From: Flavobacterium sp.
GTDB lineage: Bacteria > Bacteroidota > Bacteroidia > Flavobacteriales > Flavobacteriaceae
Assembly (NCBI RefSeq): GCF_004295795.1
Contig: NZ_SEBR01000003.1
Coordinates: 170,162-234,161, forward strand
Direction of reading: 5' to 3'
Length of the DNA: 64,000 nucleotides
Both the position numbers and the translations under genes were made by a program. The number at the start of each line of letters is the position of its first letter. Within the stretch, counting starts at the first letter, position 1. The notes under the pieces were generated by a model that worked only from the letters and a program-made list of their open reading frames with translations, searched no databases and had not been told where the DNA came from. Below are positions 1 through 9,295 of this stretch, in pieces.

Positions 1-350
1 TCTATCTTGCACTGCTCGACCAAAACCGATTTCACGAATTCTTCGGCAGTCAAACGCGAGAAAGCCTTGTCAAACGGATGGATCACGAGGTTATCGAGTC
101 CGATTTCCGCGAGCAATTCGGCCTTTTCCTCGATCGTGTTCAAAAGCCGGATATCGGAATCAGACTGCAAAACCATGCGCGGATGCGGGAAAAACGTGAG
201 AATGGCGCTTTCGCAATCTTCTTCTTTCGCCGTCTGTAAAAGCCTGGCAATGATTTTTTTGTGTCCGACGTGCACGCCGTCGAAAGTGCCTAATGTGAGT
301 ATTGTTTTTCCAATTGGGGAAAAATCCTGTATGGAGTTGAAAATTTTCAA
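1..350 (-). CDS. ribF: Bifunctional riboflavin kinase/FAD synthetase, N-terminal part (runs off the window)
   Basis: Read on the minus strand, codons from 350 downward give a protein beginning (TTG start) with K-I-F-N-S-I-Q and then T-L-G-T-F-D-G-V-H-V-G-H, the nucleotide-binding signature of the FAD synthetase (adenylyltransferase) half of RibF; F-F-P-H-P follows as in the family. About 117 residues are present and the riboflavin kinase half lies outside the window. The enzyme makes FMN and FAD from riboflavin in the cytoplasm. No ATG precedes the conserved block in frame, so a TTG start is chosen; it sits 17 nt after a good -7 box. The frame is not the longest minus-strand ORF here, but the motif leaves little doubt. 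Confidence 0.9.
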   Translation of the reverse strand, partial: MKIFNSIQDFSPIGKTILTLGTFDGVHVGHKKIIARLLQTAKEEDCESAILTFFPHPRMVLQSDSDIRLLNTIEEKAELLAEIGLDNLVIHPFDKAFSRLTAEEFVKSVLVEQCKI

Positions 351-366
351 AGCCGATTGTTTGATA

Positions 367-397
367 CAAATGTAACGGGAGTTCGATTTTGAAACAA
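367..397 (-). promoter_or_regulatory. Promoter of ribF
   Basis: On the minus strand TTG (397-395) is followed after 20 nt by TACATTTG (374-367), the Bacteroidetes -33/-7 pattern. The expected transcription start lies about 10 nt before the TTG start codon at 350, which supports that start. Confidence 0.65.
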
Positions 398-500
398 TGC
401 CTTAAGTATTTTTTAGAACACAAAATGAAAAAAATGCATTGATTCTGCTTAAACACTTGCAAAAACCACTGCGATTACTTTTCTAAATCGAATAAAATGC

Positions 501-508
501 TATTTTTG
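501..508 (+). promoter_or_regulatory. -7 box upstream of the first reprolysin-like protease gene
   Basis: TATTTTTG fits TAnnTTTG. It is 24 nt upstream of the ATG at 533. No clear TTG is seen at the right distance for a -33 box. Confidence 0.45.
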
Positions 509-532
509 CCTGAATACCGTAATTACTATCAA

Positions 533-3217
533 ATGAAAAAATCACTACTTTTTCTAGCTTTGGCGGCAACTATTGGGCAAGTGAGCGCTCAAAAAGGCGA
601 GTCATGGACTAAAGTCGCGGCTTCAAAAGCTGCTGGCTTGGAACGAGTTCGGCAGGCTGCTGCTTCCGAAGAACAAAACCTTTATCAGGTCAATGTAGGC
701 TTGTTGAAACAGAAGTTGGCTGCGACGGCTAACCGCAATTCGGGCAATGCTGGTGTTGTACTCCAATTCCCGAATAGAAATGGTGCTATCGAAAGCTTCA
801 GCGTTTGGGAAAACTCGAACTTTGAACCTGAATTGCAGGCGCAATATCCTGACATTCGCGCTTATGTAGGTAAAGGTATTACAGATCCTACGGCTACAAT
901 CCACTTTAGTCTTAGCCCACTTGGCGTTCAGACTATGGTGAGACGCGCTGACAAAACAGAATTCATCGAGCCTCTTACGAAAGATGCTTCGGTTTATGTG
1001 ATCTTTGAATCTTCCGACAACCGTCCGGGACGTCTTCCATTGGTTTGTAAGACCGATGATGTGGCGCTTACTGAAGAATTGGGAAGAAACTCAAACGTCG
1101 CGCTTTCTAACAACGGCGTATACAAGACAATGCGTTTGGCAATGTCTACAAACGGCGAATACACGACTTTCTACGGCGGAACTGTAGCTGGCGCTCTTGC
1201 CGGAATCAACGCTACCATGACACGTGTAAACGGTGTTTTCGAGACAGATCTTGCTTTGCACCTGAACCTTGTTGCAGGAAGTTCGGCCGTAATTTACACT
1301 AACGCTGCGACAGATCCTTACACTGCTTACAATACAGGAAACGGTATTGACGACTGGAACGCACAGTTGCAAACTGCACTTACGGCCAACGTTGGCGAGG
1401 CTAACTACGACATCGGACACTTGTTTGGTGCAAATGGTGGTGGTGGTAACGCTGGTTGTATCGGCTGCGTTTGTAATGACGGAACAAAAGGAAGAGGTAT
1501 CACGTCTCCGGCCGATGGAATTCCGCAAGGAGATTTCTTCGACATCGATTATGTTGCCCACGAAATGGGACACCAATTGGGAGCGAACCACACTTTTTCT
1601 CACAGTGCAGAAAACAATGCTGTGAATGTTGAGCCAGGAAGTGGTTCTACAATCATGGGCTACGCGGGTATCACAGGAGCTACAGACGTTCAGGCGCACT
1701 CTGACGACTATTTCACTTACAGAAGTATCCTTCAGATCCAAACGAACCTGAACCTGAAGACTTGTCCGGTATCTGTGCCCGTGACAACTCCGGCGCCTAC
1801 GGTAAATGCTGGTTTGGATTACACGATTCCGAAAGGAACTGCTTTCAAATTGACAGGAACCGGTTCAGGAACTGGTAACTTGACTTACGCTTGGGAACAG
1901 AATGACGATGCGACCACTGTAAACGCTACGGCCAGTTTCCCTGCCGGAACAAAAATCCAGGGGCCAAACTTCCGTTCGCTTCCTCCAACGGGAACTCCGG
2001 TTCGTTATATGCCAAACTTCGCGACAGTCCTTAGCGGAACTACAAGCAATACTTGGGAAGCTGTTTCAACAGTTGCCCGTACATTGAACTTCACACTTAC
2101 TGCATGGAACAACATCAATGCAGGTGGCGGCGGTGGACAGACACAAACTGATGCAATGGTTGTAACCGTAAACGGAACTGCTGGACCATTCACGGTAACA
2201 GCACCGGCACTGAACACGAGTTGGTTGCCAGGTTCGGGTCAAACAGTGACCTGGAACGTTGCCGGAACAACTGCAAACAACGTAAACACTGCAAATGTGA
2301 ACATCTTGTTTTCATCTGACGGAGGTGTAACTTGGACAACTCTTGCTGCTAACACGCCAAACGACGGAACACAGGCTATTTTGCTTCCGGCTGTATATTC
2401 TGCAAACTGTCGCATCTTGGTTGAAGCTGCCGGAAATATCTTCTACGCAGTTTCTCCTAGATTCGCTGTCGGGTACACGGTTGCCACAACTTGTAATACT
2501 TACTCAAACACGACTGCTTTGCCAATTCCTGATGGAGCTGCCGCAAATACATTCGGACCTACGGCTACATCTACAATCAACATTGCAGATGGCGGAACTA
2601 CGATCAGCGATGTGAACGTAGTCGTTGCAGCGACTCACACTTACATGTGGGATGTTGAGGCGAAATTGGTTCACCCGAACAACACTACGAGCTCAATCCT
2701 TTTGTTCCGTCAGTGTAACCAAGCTTCAGGTGCTTACAACGTAACTTTGAACGACGGATCTCCAAACATCGTTTGTGGAGCTGGAGGAAGCGCGGTAACA
2801 GGAACTTATGCTCCTTACCAACCACTTAACGTATTCAACGGATTGCCGGTAAACGGAACTTACAAGTTGGAGGTTAGAGATTCTTGGAGCGGAGATACAG
2901 GAACGCTGAATTCTTGGCAAATCCAGGTTTGTACAGAAGTGGCGACACTCGGTACTCAGCAATTCGGTTTGACGGATTTTGCTCTTTATCCAAACCCTAA
3001 CGCCGGAAACTTCACGGTTCAGTTCGCTCCTAAAGGATCGGGTGATGTGAATGTTGCCGTTCACGATATCAGAGGCCGTCAGGTTTATGATCGCAAATAC
3101 GGAAATTCCGGATTCTTCGCCCAAAACATCCAGTTGAACAATGTTCAGGCAGGTGTTTACGTAGTGACGGTTCAGGAAGGTGACCAAAAAGAAGTCAGAA
3201 AGATCGTTATCCAATAA
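533..3217 (+). CDS. Exported reprolysin-like zinc metalloprotease with P domain and T9SS type A sorting domain
   Basis: 894-residue secreted protease. Signal peptide at 1-20 (M-K-K-S-L-L-F then V-S-A-Q). A propeptide-like region is followed by the catalytic domain from about residue 196, with the zinc site HEMGHQLGANH at 343-353 and a Met-turn methionine near 375 (S-T-I-M-G), as in M12B/reprolysin metzincins. About 652-800 resembles a proprotein convertase P domain, and the last 75 residues (F-A-L-Y-P-N-P-N ... K-I-V-I-Q) are a T9SS type A tail that directs export across the outer membrane and anchoring or release. ATG 533 is chosen because it starts the signal peptide; the open frame upstream adds only 12 residues. 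Followed by a hairpin terminator and by a paralogue. The substrate is unknown. Confidence 0.92.
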   Translation: MKKSLLFLALAATIGQVSAQKGESWTKVAASKAAGLERVRQAAASEEQNLYQVNVGLLKQKLAATANRNSGNAGVVLQFPNRNGAIESFSVWENSNFEPELQAQYPDIRAYVGKGITDPTATIHFSLSPLGVQTMVRRADKTEFIEPLTKDASVYVIFESSDNRPGRLPLVCKTDDVALTEELGRNSNVALSNNGVYKTMRLAMSTNGEYTTFYGGTVAGALAGINATMTRVNGVFETDLALHLNLVAGSSAVIYTNAATDPYTAYNTGNGIDDWNAQLQTALTANVGEANYDIGHLFGANGGGGNAGCIGCVCNDGTKGRGITSPADGIPQGDFFDIDYVAHEMGHQLGANHTFSHSAENNAVNVEPGSGSTIMGYAGITGATDVQAHSDDYFTYRSILQIQTNLNLKTCPVSVPVTTPAPTVNAGLDYTIPKGTAFKLTGTGSGTGNLTYAWEQNDDATTVNATASFPAGTKIQGPNFRSLPPTGTPVRYMPNFATVLSGTTSNTWEAVSTVARTLNFTLTAWNNINAGGGGGQTQTDAMVVTVNGTAGPFTVTAPALNTSWLPGSGQTVTWNVAGTTANNVNTANVNILFSSDGGVTWTTLAANTPNDGTQAILLPAVYSANCRILVEAAGNIFYAVSPRFAVGYTVATTCNTYSNTTALPIPDGAAANTFGPTATSTINIADGGTTISDVNVVVAATHTYMWDVEAKLVHPNNTTSSILLFRQCNQASGAYNVTLNDGSPNIVCGAGGSAVTGTYAPYQPLNVFNGLPVNGTYKLEVRDSWSGDTGTLNSWQIQVCTEVATLGTQQFGLTDFALYPNPNAGNFTVQFAPKGSGDVNVAVHDIRGRQVYDRKYGNSGFFAQNIQLNNVQAGVYVVTVQEGDQKEVRKIVIQ

Positions 3218-3237
3218 TTAGGTCAATCTACATACTC

Positions 3238-3267
3238 AAAAGCCGGCTTTTCAAAGTCGGCTTTTTT
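3238..3267 (+). terminator. Rho-independent terminator after the first protease gene
   Basis: AAAAGCCG pairs with CGGCTTTT around a 12-nt loop and runs into a T tract. Confidence 0.8.
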
Positions 3268-3325
3268 GTATCCGATATTTAACACAAATCCTTGATGTTC
3301 TGTTGGTCAAACAGCAGCAATAATG

Positions 3326-3356
3326 TTTTGAATCTGACAAAAAACCGATACATTTG
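3326..3356 (+). promoter_or_regulatory. Promoter of the second reprolysin-like protease gene
   Basis: TTTTG (3326-3330), 18-nt spacer, TACATTTG (3349-3356): a full Bacteroidetes promoter. The ATG at 3374 is 17 nt downstream, so the two paralogues are transcribed separately. Confidence 0.75.
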
Positions 3357-3373
3357 GCAAAATTTAAACTATA

Positions 3374-6106
3374 ATGAAAAAAACGTTACTATTCTTCGCG
3401 ATGGTACTTTCGATTGGTTCTATGACCGCGCAGAAAGGTTCATCATGGCAAAAGGTCGGGACGGAAAAGCTTGCCGGACGTGAAAAAGTTCGCACCGGAG
3501 ACAGAGCTGAAAACCAACGTCTTTACCAAGTCAACCAAGATCAAGTACAAGCCTCGCTGGCTTCCGCTTCAGACAGATTCTCAGGTCAGGCGGGCGTGCA
3601 GATTTCAATTCCGAACGCCGCTGGCCAAATGGAAAGCTTCCTCGTTTGGGAAAATTCGAACTTCGCGCCAGAACTCCAGGCCAAGTTTCCTGAAATTCGC
3701 TCATACCTAGGAAAAGGTATTACTGATCCGACGGCTTCTTTGAACTTGTCGGTTTCTCCAATAGGAATCCAGACTATGACGCTACGTGCCGATAGCTCTT
3801 CGGAATTCATACAACCTTACACAAAAGACCACGCCGTTTACGAACTTGTTGATTCTGCAAGCCGCAAGCGTTCGGAACTTCCTTGGACGTGTTCAACGGA
3901 CGACGTCGCGCTTACCCAAGAGTTGGGTAGATCTGCTGCTACAGCGCTTTCGAACAACCAGTCTTTCAAGACTATGCGTCTGGCGCTTTCCTGTACAGGA
4001 GAATACACGGTTTATTTCGGCGGTGTTGCCAACGCAGTCGCAGCTATGAACAACACGATGGCGCGCGTGAATGGTATTTTGGAGAAAGATTTGGCTATCC
4101 ACTTGAACCTGATCGCCAACAATGATATTCTTGTTTTCCCGAATGCGGCCACAGATCCTTATTCTGCTGCTACGGCGGGTGCCGGCGGCGCTTGGAATAC
4201 AGAACTTCAGAACACTTTGACGAATCTTATCGGAAACGCAGGATACGACATCGGTCACCTTTTTGGTGCTAGTGGCGGAGGCGGGAATGCGGGTTGTATC
4301 GGATGCGTTTGCGTGGACGACTCGACTTCATTGACAGATAAAAATAAGGGAAGCGGTTATACGTCACCTGCGGACGGAATTCCTTCCGGGGACAATTTCG
4401 ACGTAGATTACGTTGTTCACGAAATCGGCCACCAATTGGGAGCCAATCACACATTCTCCAGCGCATACGAAGGTTCAGGAGTAAATGTTGAGCCAGGAAG
4501 CGGTTCTACGATCATGGGTTACGCCGGAATTGTTTCTCCGGTTAGAGCTAATGTCCAGGATCATTCAGACCCTTACTTCACTTACAGAAGCATTTTGCAG
4601 ATCCAGAACAATATGGCAATGAAAACTTGTCCCGTGAGCACGGCTGTCGCCAATACACCGCCAACTATCAACGCTGGCGCGGATTTCACGATCCCAAAAG
4701 GAACTGCCTTCATTTTGAAAGGAACGGGTTCCGATGCACAGCAAGACGCGATTACTTACACTTGGGAGCAAAACGACGATTCTACTGCGGGATTGATCGG
4801 AGCTTCGAGTTTGCCATCTGCGACAAAAGTATCAGGTCCGAATTTCAGAAGTGTGAATCCTTCGACAAGTCCGAATCGATATATGCCGAATTTCCAAACG
4901 GTGTTGAGCGGAAATTTGTACAACAGATGGGAAACCGTTTCCAGCGTAGCCCGAACGCTTAACTTTACCTTGACAGGAAGAGACAGCAATCCGACAGGTC
5001 CGCAAACTAATACAGATGCTATGGTTGTCAGCGTTAACGGAACAGCAGGTCCTTTTGCAGTCACTTACCCGAACGTAGCCAACGAGACTTGGACGCAAAA
5101 CACATCCAAGACAATTACTTGGAATGTAGCCGGAACAACGGCGAACGGCATAAACACAGCCAACGTGAACATCCTGATTTCTACAGATGGCGGGCAGAGC
5201 TTCTCAACTTTGGTAGCCAATACCTCGAACGACGGATCTGAAGCCATTACAGTTCCGAACATCGCCGCACCTTACTGTCGCATCATGGTAGAAGCGGTTG
5301 GAAATATTTACTACGCTTTGTCGCCGTCTTTCGCGATCGGATACAACGTTACGACCCAAAACACTTGCAACACTTACACGACCTCGCCCGCTACTGCTAT
5401 TACAGGTTCTTCGACAAACCCAGCTTGGGCAATCGTTGGACAGGTTGTTGTTCCGGCAGGTGAGAGCGTGACGATCAGTGATCTGGATGTCATGGTAAAC
5501 ATCACGCACCAGCGAATCAACGATCTTTACATCGGATTGATTCCTCCTGTAGCTGCTCCTACGGTTGGCGATATCAGAATGCTTTACATGCAGGATTGCG
5601 GAACGGTGATCACGGCAGGTATGAACACTACATTCGATGACAGTTCTCAAACTTACGCTTGCGGAACAATCTCTAACGGAACAGGTTTCTACCAGCCTCA
5701 GGAGTATCTTTCCCAATTCAACGGTACATTGTCTGCGGGAACTTGGCGATTGGCAGTTGCCGATTTGAACACTAACTTCAATGGAACTTTGAACACTTTC
5801 TCTGTGAAGATTTGTTCGAGCACCACAACGGCTCAGTTGTCTACAGACAATTTCGAATTGAATGATTTTGCGTTGTACCCGAACCCGAACAAAGGTGCAT
5901 TCAACGTGAAGTTCACGCCTAACGGAAGCAACGATGTGGCGATCAACGTACATGACATACAAGGCCGTAAGATTTATAACAAGACTTATCCGGCTGCCGG
6001 AATTTTTGAAGAGAACCTTCAACTGCCTTCAGTACAAGCGGGAATCTATCTCGTCACTGTACAAAACGGTGCACAAAAGACCGTGAAGCGTATTGTTGTA
6101 GAGTAA
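3374..6106 (+). CDS. Exported reprolysin-like zinc metalloprotease, tandem paralogue, with T9SS type A sorting domain
   Basis: 910 residues, colinear with the upstream protease over its whole length: signal peptide 1-19 (M-T-A-Q), catalytic region from about 199, zinc site HEIGHQLGANH at 349-359, P-domain-like segment about 663-814, and a T9SS tail (F-A-L-Y-P-N-P-N ... R-I-V-V-E). It differs from its neighbour by an insertion of about ten residues after the conserved C-I-G-C-V-C segment just before the zinc site. The two genes look like an old tandem duplication that has diverged; both keep every catalytic residue. Own promoter and own terminator. The physiological substrate cannot be told. 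Confidence 0.92.
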   Translation: MKKTLLFFAMVLSIGSMTAQKGSSWQKVGTEKLAGREKVRTGDRAENQRLYQVNQDQVQASLASASDRFSGQAGVQISIPNAAGQMESFLVWENSNFAPELQAKFPEIRSYLGKGITDPTASLNLSVSPIGIQTMTLRADSSSEFIQPYTKDHAVYELVDSASRKRSELPWTCSTDDVALTQELGRSAATALSNNQSFKTMRLALSCTGEYTVYFGGVANAVAAMNNTMARVNGILEKDLAIHLNLIANNDILVFPNAATDPYSAATAGAGGAWNTELQNTLTNLIGNAGYDIGHLFGASGGGGNAGCIGCVCVDDSTSLTDKNKGSGYTSPADGIPSGDNFDVDYVVHEIGHQLGANHTFSSAYEGSGVNVEPGSGSTIMGYAGIVSPVRANVQDHSDPYFTYRSILQIQNNMAMKTCPVSTAVANTPPTINAGADFTIPKGTAFILKGTGSDAQQDAITYTWEQNDDSTAGLIGASSLPSATKVSGPNFRSVNPSTSPNRYMPNFQTVLSGNLYNRWETVSSVARTLNFTLTGRDSNPTGPQTNTDAMVVSVNGTAGPFAVTYPNVANETWTQNTSKTITWNVAGTTANGINTANVNILISTDGGQSFSTLVANTSNDGSEAITVPNIAAPYCRIMVEAVGNIYYALSPSFAIGYNVTTQNTCNTYTTSPATAITGSSTNPAWAIVGQVVVPAGESVTISDLDVMVNITHQRINDLYIGLIPPVAAPTVGDIRMLYMQDCGTVITAGMNTTFDDSSQTYACGTISNGTGFYQPQEYLSQFNGTLSAGTWRLAVADLNTNFNGTLNTFSVKICSSTTTAQLSTDNFELNDFALYPNPNKGAFNVKFTPNGSNDVAINVHDIQGRKIYNKTYPAAGIFEENLQLPSVQAGIYLVTVQNGAQKTVKRIVVE

Positions 6107-6127
6107 TCTTACAAAATATTGTCGATG

Positions 6128-6153
6128 AAAGGAGGCCAAGTGCCTCCTTTTTC
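6128..6153 (+). terminator. Rho-independent terminator after the second protease gene
   Basis: AAAGGAGGC and GCCTCCTTT form a 9-bp stem with a 5-nt loop followed by T residues. Confidence 0.85.
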
Positions 6154-6213
6154 GTTTACATCGATTGTTCTGGTCAATAGTCGATTAAATGATTACCCGC
6201 GATTTAATTGTAA

Positions 6214-6221
6214 TAATTTTG
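6214..6221 (+). promoter_or_regulatory. -7 box upstream of the M43 protease gene
   Basis: TAATTTTG lies 16 nt before the ATG at 6238. A matching -33 element is not evident. Confidence 0.5.
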
Positions 6222-6237
6222 CTTCAGATAATTGAAT

Positions 6238-7461
6238 ATGAAGAAATTATTTACTCTTTTAAGCGCGTTTATCCTAATGTCCGTGTCGGCTCAACGCCAT
6301 TGCGGAACGACCGATCGCGTCGCACAGTTATCCCACGATCCCGAGTTCGCAGCACGTGACCAAGCGATCAAAACCTACTTGAAAAACGCTCGTTCCACGT
6401 CCAATAAAAGTGGTTTTACAAGCACCACAAACTCAGTGATCACGATTCCGGTCGTCTTTCACGTTTTGTACAAGAACAATTCCCAGAATGTTTCGGATTC
6501 TCAAATCCATTCGCAGTTGGCGTCCATGAATGCTGATTTCCGCAAGACTAATGCCGATTTCGGAGACGTCGTTCCACTAGCTTTCCAAAACCAAGCCGCT
6601 GACCTTGAAATCAAATTCGTGAAAGCGACGTCAGGTCCAAACGGACAACCTACAAACGGAATCACGCGCAAGCAGGTTTCGGAAAATTTCGATCTCGAAT
6701 CACAATATTATACCACGGCAGGCGAACAGGCTTGGGACACTTCGGTTTATCTCAACGTCTGGATCGGACGCTTCCAGACTTTCGGATACCTCGGTTTCGG
6801 AACACCGCCAGCCGCCGCGGGAATGCCTTATGACGGGTTGGTGATTTCCTACAAAGCCTTCGGATGCAATGGTTCGGCCATCGCGCCTTTCAACAAAGGC
6901 CGTACTGTGGTTCACGAATTGGGTCATTATTTAGGACTTTCGCATCCTTGGGGCGAAGACGGTTCTTCTTGCGGAGAACTGGCAAACGACGATCAAATCA
7001 GCGACACGCCATCGATAAACGATCCGCATTACGGCGTTCCGACCTATCCCGAAAACAGCAATATGTGCGCTCCTGACGAGAACGGCGCCATGTTCATGAA
7101 CTTCATGGACTACGTGAACGACGAAGCGATGGGAATGTTCACCGACGACCAAAAAATTGTGGCGCGAGCGACTTTGGAAGGGCCGAGGGCGTCGCTTCTT
7201 GGTACGAAAACAAATACCTCGAACTTTGGAATTTCGGTCTATCCGAATCCGGCAGATAAATTTTTCGTGATAAAATCGGACAATATGGAGTTGGGGAAAG
7301 TCGAGATCTACAGTAGCAACGGGCAACTCCGCAAAACAGCTGACCTCGAAAAATCAGAAACGGCAATTCCGTTAGAGAACTTTGAACAAGGCATTTACTT
7401 TCTAAGGATTTTCGATGCGAACGGAAAGCTGCTCAAGTCTGACAAGCTAATCAAGAAATGA
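6238..7461 (+). CDS. Exported M43 (pappalysin-like) zinc metalloprotease with T9SS type A sorting domain
   Basis: 407 residues. Signal peptide 1-18 (ending S-V-S-A-Q). The extended zinc motif HELGHYLGLSH is at 226-236, followed by a Met-turn region (N-F-M-D-Y), typical of the cytophagalysin/pappalysin family M43. The C-terminus from about 329 (V-Y-P-N-P-A-D ... K-L-I-K-K) is a T9SS type A sorting tail. Start: ATG 6238 rather than the in-frame TTG two codons upstream, because it directly precedes K-K-L of the signal peptide. Third exported protease in a row, so this stretch is a small extracellular proteolysis cluster. Confidence 0.9.
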   Translation: MKKLFTLLSAFILMSVSAQRHCGTTDRVAQLSHDPEFAARDQAIKTYLKNARSTSNKSGFTSTTNSVITIPVVFHVLYKNNSQNVSDSQIHSQLASMNADFRKTNADFGDVVPLAFQNQAADLEIKFVKATSGPNGQPTNGITRKQVSENFDLESQYYTTAGEQAWDTSVYLNVWIGRFQTFGYLGFGTPPAAAGMPYDGLVISYKAFGCNGSAIAPFNKGRTVVHELGHYLGLSHPWGEDGSSCGELANDDQISDTPSINDPHYGVPTYPENSNMCAPDENGAMFMNFMDYVNDEAMGMFTDDQKIVARATLEGPRASLLGTKTNTSNFGISVYPNPADKFFVIKSDNMELGKVEIYSSNGQLRKTADLEKSETAIPLENFEQGIYFLRIFDANGKLLKSDKLIKK

Positions 7462-7468
7462 CATAAAA

Positions 7469-7500
7469 TAAAAAACCCTCCAGATTCCGGAGGGTTTTTT
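7469..7500. terminator. Bidirectional terminator between convergent genes
   Basis: AAAAACCCTCC pairs perfectly with GGAGGGTTTTT around a 7-nt loop, with A and T tracts on both sides; it can serve both the protease gene and the convergent gene at 7523-8125. Confidence 0.88.
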
Positions 7501-7522
7501 GTTGCTGACTTTTAAGGTTGGA

Positions 7523-8125
7523 TTAGTTTCCGACTTTGATCGAATCGGTAAAAGTTTTGTTGCTGTATTGCGTCACGAAAGTGTAGTTTCCGTATACGAC
7601 GTTTCCGAAGTTGAACGCTTTGGTCAAACTCAATTCAGCAGGGAAAGTTTCATTGTAGATCTCGATTCCGCTTTCGTCGATGATTGCGATCTTAACCGGA
7701 GTTTTTTCAACGTTGATAATACTCAAGGTCACGCGCTCGTTCGCTTTTTTGACGACCATCGGTTTTTTCACGACAGCTTTCACTTCGTCCACGATTCTCG
7801 CCGAATTAGCGTCAACCGCGATTTCGTAACGGGTTACTTCCGTCGCCGATTCTGTCTCAAGTGTGTAATTTCCAACGGGAAAAGCATTTAGGTCATAAGT
7901 TCTCGACAAATGTCCATCTGACATAAAGGTTTCCTGAAACAGAATTCCTTCATTTTGACCATATATCGAAAGCGTTACGTTTTTTGCTTCAGCAAGAGAA
8001 AAGCTTACCGTTTTTCCCGCCGCTTTAGTGATGCGAAGCGAGAAATCTTTTGTGTTGGCAAATGCCGAAAATGCCATTCCGAACAACATTGCCATTACCA
8101 AACCGAACTTCATTACATTTTTCAT
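7523..8125 (-). CDS. Exported protein of unknown function with two beta-sandwich-like halves
   Basis: 200 residues with a clear signal peptide (about 1-24, ending F-S-A-F-A). The remainder reads as two similar beta-rich halves: one with N-V-T-L-S-I-Y and P-V-G-N-Y-T-L, the other with R-V-T-L-S-I-I and V-Y-G-N-Y-T-F, each ending in a G-N-Y-T turn as in T9SS-tail-like or DUF3244-like immunoglobulin folds. There is no full sorting signal, so it may be periplasmic. The first ATG is used; a second Met at codon 5 is an alternative. No function is assigned. Confidence 0.8.
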   Translation of the reverse strand: MKNVMKFGLVMAMLFGMAFSAFANTKDFSLRITKAAGKTVSFSLAEAKNVTLSIYGQNEGILFQETFMSDGHLSRTYDLNAFPVGNYTLETESATEVTRYEIAVDANSARIVDEVKAVVKKPMVVKKANERVTLSIINVEKTPVKIAIIDESGIEIYNETFPAELSLTKAFNFGNVVYGNYTFVTQYSNKTFTDSIKVGN

Positions 8126-8256
8126 AGTGATAAGATTTTAGGTTAAACTTCTATTTCACGATGTAAAATTAGTGGTAAGGTCAAGCCGATGTTAGCAGTC
8201 AATGTTCCGATTTGTGTACTAGATTGTCCTGTGGGTGCGTTAACTTAAAGTTAAAT

Positions 8257-8292
8257 GGTAATTTTGTTCAGTTTATTGGTAATTTTGCACAG
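8257..8292 (+). promoter_or_regulatory. Direct repeat with -7 boxes upstream of the AraC-type gene
   Basis: GGTAATTTTGNNCAG occurs at 8257-8271 and again at 8278-8292, exactly 21 bp apart (two helical turns). Each copy holds TAATTTTG, a -7 sequence; a third TAATTTTG at 8314-8321 is too close to the ATG at 8326 to give a leader. Could be tandem promoters or an operator bound by the AraC protein. Confidence 0.45.
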
Positions 8293-8325
8293 AAGACCTA
8301 TTTGAGAAGTGAATAATTTTGTCAT

Positions 8326-9189
8326 ATGAAACCCGCACTCGAAGTCATAGAGCCATCGTTTGGAAGCTCGTTCTACTATTCCCGTTTCGACGAGAAGGCG
8401 AACGCGAAATCTCACGTGTGGCATTATCATCCCGAAATCGAGTTGGTCTATGTAAACGGCGGATCGGGCAAGCGCCAAATCGGAAGCCACGTTTCCTATT
8501 ATAACGATGGTGATTTGATCCTTATCGGAAGTAATTTACCGCATTGCGGATTCACCGACGACAAGACCGGAAACCGCAATGAAACGGTAATTCAGATGAA
8601 ACCTGATTTTCTAGGAAGTGCTTTTATGGATTTGCCCGAAATCAAGAACATCGGCGTTTTGTTTGACGAAGCCAAAGCCGGAATCGCCTTCGGACGCGAA
8701 ACGATGCAAAAAGTCGGCACAAGAATCGAGGCGATGCAACACTTGCCGCAGTTCGAGCGTTTGATGGCTATGCTGTCGATCCTGAACGAGCTTCATCTGT
8801 CGAAAGACACCAAGATATTGAATGCCGAAGGATTCGCGGTCGAAACCCAGGTTCAGGACAACGACCGGATCAACATGGTTTTCAATCACGTCAAGGACAA
8901 TTTCCAAAAACAGATTTCCCTCGAGGAAATAGCCGATTTGGTCAGCATGACAGTGCCGTCGTTTTGCCGCTATTTCAAAAAAGTCACCAACAAGACCTTT
9001 ACACGGTTCGTCAACGAATATCGCGTCGTTCACGCTTCCAAACTCTTGGCCGAAAAACAAATAGGCATTACCGAAATCTGTTATGAAAGCGGATTCAACA
9101 ACTTCAGTTATTTCAACAAGACTTTCAAGGAATTGACCGGAAAGAACGCCTCGGAATACCGAAAGCAATATCGCTCGGTCATCAATTAG
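8326..9189 (+). CDS. AraC-family transcriptional regulator with N-terminal cupin domain
   Basis: 287 residues. Residues about 25-90 form a cupin-type sensor domain (H-V-W-H-Y-H-P-E-I-E-L then G-D-L-I-L-I-G-S-N-L-P-H), the usual sugar- or metabolite-sensing half. Residues about 185-285 hold the double helix-turn-helix of AraC/XylS proteins (I-S-L-E-E-I-A-D-L-V ... I-T-E-I-C-Y-E-S-G-F-N-N-F-S-Y-F). Monocistronic. It has no obvious metabolic partner next to it, so its target is not known; the 21-bp direct repeat upstream may be an autoregulatory site. Confidence 0.9.
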   Translation: MKPALEVIEPSFGSSFYYSRFDEKANAKSHVWHYHPEIELVYVNGGSGKRQIGSHVSYYNDGDLILIGSNLPHCGFTDDKTGNRNETVIQMKPDFLGSAFMDLPEIKNIGVLFDEAKAGIAFGRETMQKVGTRIEAMQHLPQFERLMAMLSILNELHLSKDTKILNAEGFAVETQVQDNDRINMVFNHVKDNFQKQISLEEIADLVSMTVPSFCRYFKKVTNKTFTRFVNEYRVVHASKLLAEKQIGITEICYESGFNNFSYFNKTFKELTGKNASEYRKQYRSVIN

Positions 9190-9295
9190 GCTTTCGGGCG
9201 CGATTTTCCAGACAGGTTTAAAATGCAACGCCCGCGCGCGATGGTATAACGTGTTTGGACTTTACTGAAAATATCTTTGATGGAAATAGAAAACC

